A DNA stretch of 13,792 bases, taken from positions 1 to 13,792 of the forward strand of contig JBLNDO010000091.1 in NCBI GenBank assembly GCA_050261675.1, read 5' to 3'. Position numbers and translations under genes: made by a program. Shown piece after piece: positions 12,891 through 13,792 of the stretch. The notes under the pieces are model-generated. The model made no database searches. It saw nothing but the letters and a program-made list of their open reading frames with translations, and had not been told where the DNA came from. Every line of letters starts with the position of its first letter. The first letter of the stretch is position 1. The stretch is from DASUBN01 sp050261675 (lineage in GTDB: Bacteria; Pseudomonadota; Gammaproteobacteria; Natronospirales; REEB76).

Positions 12891-13193
12891 ATGGCGCTGA
12901 CCAAAGCCGAGATGGCCGAGGCCCTGTTCGCGGAACTGGGGCTCAATAAACGGGAGGCCAAAGAGCTGGTGGACCTGTTTTTCGAGGAGGTCCGGCTGGC
13001 CCTGGCGGAAGGCCGGCAGGTGAAGCTTTCGGGGTTTGGGAATTTCGATCTCCGCAAAAAGAACCAGAGACCGGGGCGCAACCCCAAGACGGGGGAGGAA
13101 ATCCCCATCACCGCCCGCCGGGTGGTGACTTTCCGTCCGGGACAGAAGCTCAAGGCGAGAGTGGAGACCTATGCTGGAAGCCGGGAACAATAG
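12891..13193 (+). CDS. ihfA: Integration host factor alpha subunit
   Basis: One half of the IHF heterodimer, a DNA-bending nucleoid protein acting in recombination, sigma-54 promoters and replication. The 100 residues show MALTKAEMAEALFAELGLNKREAKELVDLFFEEVR (dimer helices), then VKLSGFGNFDLRKK and the flexible DNA-binding arm NQRPGRNPKTGEEIPITARR with the intercalating proline, and FRPGQKLKARVE. It is close to E. coli IhfA along its length. ATG 12891 is 3 bases after the pheT stop; only a weak AAGAGA lies upstream. In E. coli ihfA is expressed both from pheST and from a promoter inside pheT; the AT-rich pheT end may play that role here. The last 23 bases overlap the MerR gene. Confidence 0.97.
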   Translation: MALTKAEMAEALFAELGLNKREAKELVDLFFEEVRLALAEGRQVKLSGFGNFDLRKKNQRPGRNPKTGEEIPITARRVVTFRPGQKLKARVETYAGSREQ

Positions 13194-13527
13194 CGAACTG
13201 CCCCCGATCCCGGGCAAACGCTACTTCACCATCGGTGAGGTGAGCGACCTGTGCGGCGTGAAGCCGCACGTGCTGCGCTATTGGGAGCAGGAATTTCCCC
13301 AGCTGAAGCCCGTGAAACGCCGCGGCAACCGCCGCTACTACCAGCGCCATGACGTGCTGGTGATCCGCCAGATCCGCAGTCTCCTCTACGAACAGGGTTT
13401 CACCATCGGCGGCGCCCGCCAGCAGCTGTCCAGCGATTCCGCCAAGCAGGACATCACCCAGAGCCACCAGATCGTGCGCCAGATGCGCGTGGAGCTGGAA
13501 GAGCTGCTGCAGCTGTTGAAGCGCTAA
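13171..13527 (+). CDS. MerR-family transcriptional regulator encoded downstream of ihfA
   Basis: A 118-residue DNA-binding protein with an N-terminal winged helix-turn-helix: KRYFTIGEVSDLCGVKPHVLRYWEQEF (about 16-42), wing RRGNRRYYQRHDVLVIRQIR, then LLYEQGFTIGGARQQL and a helix for dimerisation ending EELLQLLKR. There is no effector domain or metal-binding Cys set, so no inducer can be named. The N-terminus MLEAGNNSELPPIPGKRYFTIGEV resembles the ortholog found in the same place in Pseudomonas, which supports ATG 13171 even though it overlaps ihfA by 23 bases. Its conserved link to ihfA and tRNA-Pro is known, its targets are not. AACCT-ACGC-AGGTT (13527-13540) at the stop is a small hairpin without a T run. 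Confidence 0.93.
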   Translation: MLEAGNNSELPPIPGKRYFTIGEVSDLCGVKPHVLRYWEQEFPQLKPVKRRGNRRYYQRHDVLVIRQIRSLLYEQGFTIGGARQQLSSDSAKQDITQSHQIVRQMRVELEELLQLLKR

Positions 13528-13548
13528 ACCTACGCAGGTTCAGTGGAG

Positions 13549-13688
13549 CGGGGCGTACGCGCCTGGCAGTTCGATTGGCAGGGGGTCGTCGGTTCATTTT
13601 TCGCTCCGCTTTCCCTGCTACGCGAAAAATCCGGGGTTTACGTCCATGTAAACCCGTCGGCTGCTGTGCAGCCGACCCTCTCGCCCCG
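13549..13688. repeat. Hairpin-rich intergenic block between merR and tRNA-Pro
   Basis: An outer pair CGGGGCG (13549-13555) and CGCCCCG (13682-13688) encloses three perfect hairpins in a row. They are ATTTTTCGC/GCGAAAAAT (13596-13604, 13622-13630), GGGTTTAC/GTAAACCC (13634-13641, 13648-13655) and GTCGGCTGC/GCAGCCGAC (13656-13664, 13668-13676). None is followed by a T tract, so they are not standard terminators. I see no convincing gene in the 258 bases. A repeated extragenic element or a structured RNA are both possible. Confidence 0.5.
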
Positions 13689-13711
13689 ACAAAGCGTTTA
13701 AGAATCATGGG

Positions 13712-13740
13712 TTTCCCGCGGCGCGGGCTTCGCGTATGAT
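13712..13740 (+). promoter_or_regulatory. Probable promoter of tRNA-Pro
   Basis: TTTCCC (13712-13717), 17 bp, then TATGAT (13735-13740) and a GC-rich discriminator GACGCGCC. The -10 is good, the -35 poor, which is common for stable RNA promoters helped by upstream elements. The start would be near 13747, about 39 nt before the tRNA. A 12-bp perfect palindrome CCGTCCGGACGG (13757-13768) lies in that leader. Confidence 0.45.
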
Positions 13741-13785
13741 GACGCGCCTCGTCCGGCCGTCCGGACGGGCTAGAGTCAACACAGT

Positions 13786-13792
13786 CGGGGCG
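13786..13792 (+). tRNA. First seven bases of a probable tRNA-Pro (cut by the window end)
   Basis: CGGGGCG matches the 5' acceptor strand of bacterial tRNA-Pro, and in Pseudomonas and relatives a tRNA-Pro gene follows the ihfA-merR pair. Only the acceptor strand is visible, so the identity rests mainly on gene order and on the stable-RNA-like promoter upstream. Confidence 0.55.

Noticed and set aside
13682..13792. CGCCCCGAC at 13682-13690 is complementary to GTCGGGGCG at 13784-13792, the tRNA-Pro 5' end
   Set aside because: The apparent tRNA promoter lies between them, so they would share a transcript only by read-through; nine GC-rich bases can match by chance here.
1..13792. CRISPR arrays, transposase or integrase genes, toxin-antitoxin or defence genes
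   Set aside because: I looked for spaced direct repeats and for such proteins on both strands and found none; all confident genes are housekeeping genes or the glycan pair.

Overview
The window is GC-rich chromosomal DNA from a proteobacterium. The strongest taxonomic clue is the IHF-alpha protein, whose central block (FDLRKKNQRPGRNPKTGEE, then TFRPGQKLK) reads like gammaproteobacterial IhfA rather than the usual betaproteobacterial form. The order tRNA-Val, thrS, infC, rpmI, rplT, pheS, pheT, ihfA, merR, tRNA-Pro is also a known gamma/beta arrangement. RplT is somewhat divergent, so a deep-branching lineage is possible; I cannot name a genus.

Layout. (1) Positions 1-2294 hold an envelope or glycan pair: a truncated GT2 glycosyltransferase on the minus strand, and a divergent polytopic membrane protein resembling GT-C enzymes. 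Their base composition is less GC-biased than the rest, and the block stops 7 bp from the 3' end of a tRNA-Asn gene. (2) Positions 2302-3626 carry tRNA-Asn and a class I aminotransferase, both on the minus strand. (3) Divergent from these is uvrB (excision repair), followed by a string of palindromes. (4) From 5899 on, all genes are on the plus strand: tRNA-Val(GAC), threonyl-tRNA synthetase, IF-3 with an ATC start, L35, L20, a strong terminator, a 148-bp near-perfect palindromic element, the two PheRS subunits, IHF-alpha, a MerR-type regulator, a hairpin-rich spacer, and the first bases of a probable tRNA-Pro.

The right two thirds form a translation and growth-rate module: two aminoacyl-tRNA synthetases, an initiation factor, two large-subunit proteins, tRNAs and a nucleoid protein. 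Control is expected to be mainly post-transcriptional, and the sequence fits this. There is a bistable-looking leader before thrS, an intrinsic-terminator-like hairpin that runs into the infC Shine-Dalgarno, and a folded rpmI leader where E. coli has its L20 operator.

I see no CRISPR array, transposase, phage gene, toxin-antitoxin pair or defence system, and no clear new protein system. The items most worth a second look are non-coding: the palindromic element that occupies the pheST leader, and the structured RNA junctions of the thrS-rplT operon.
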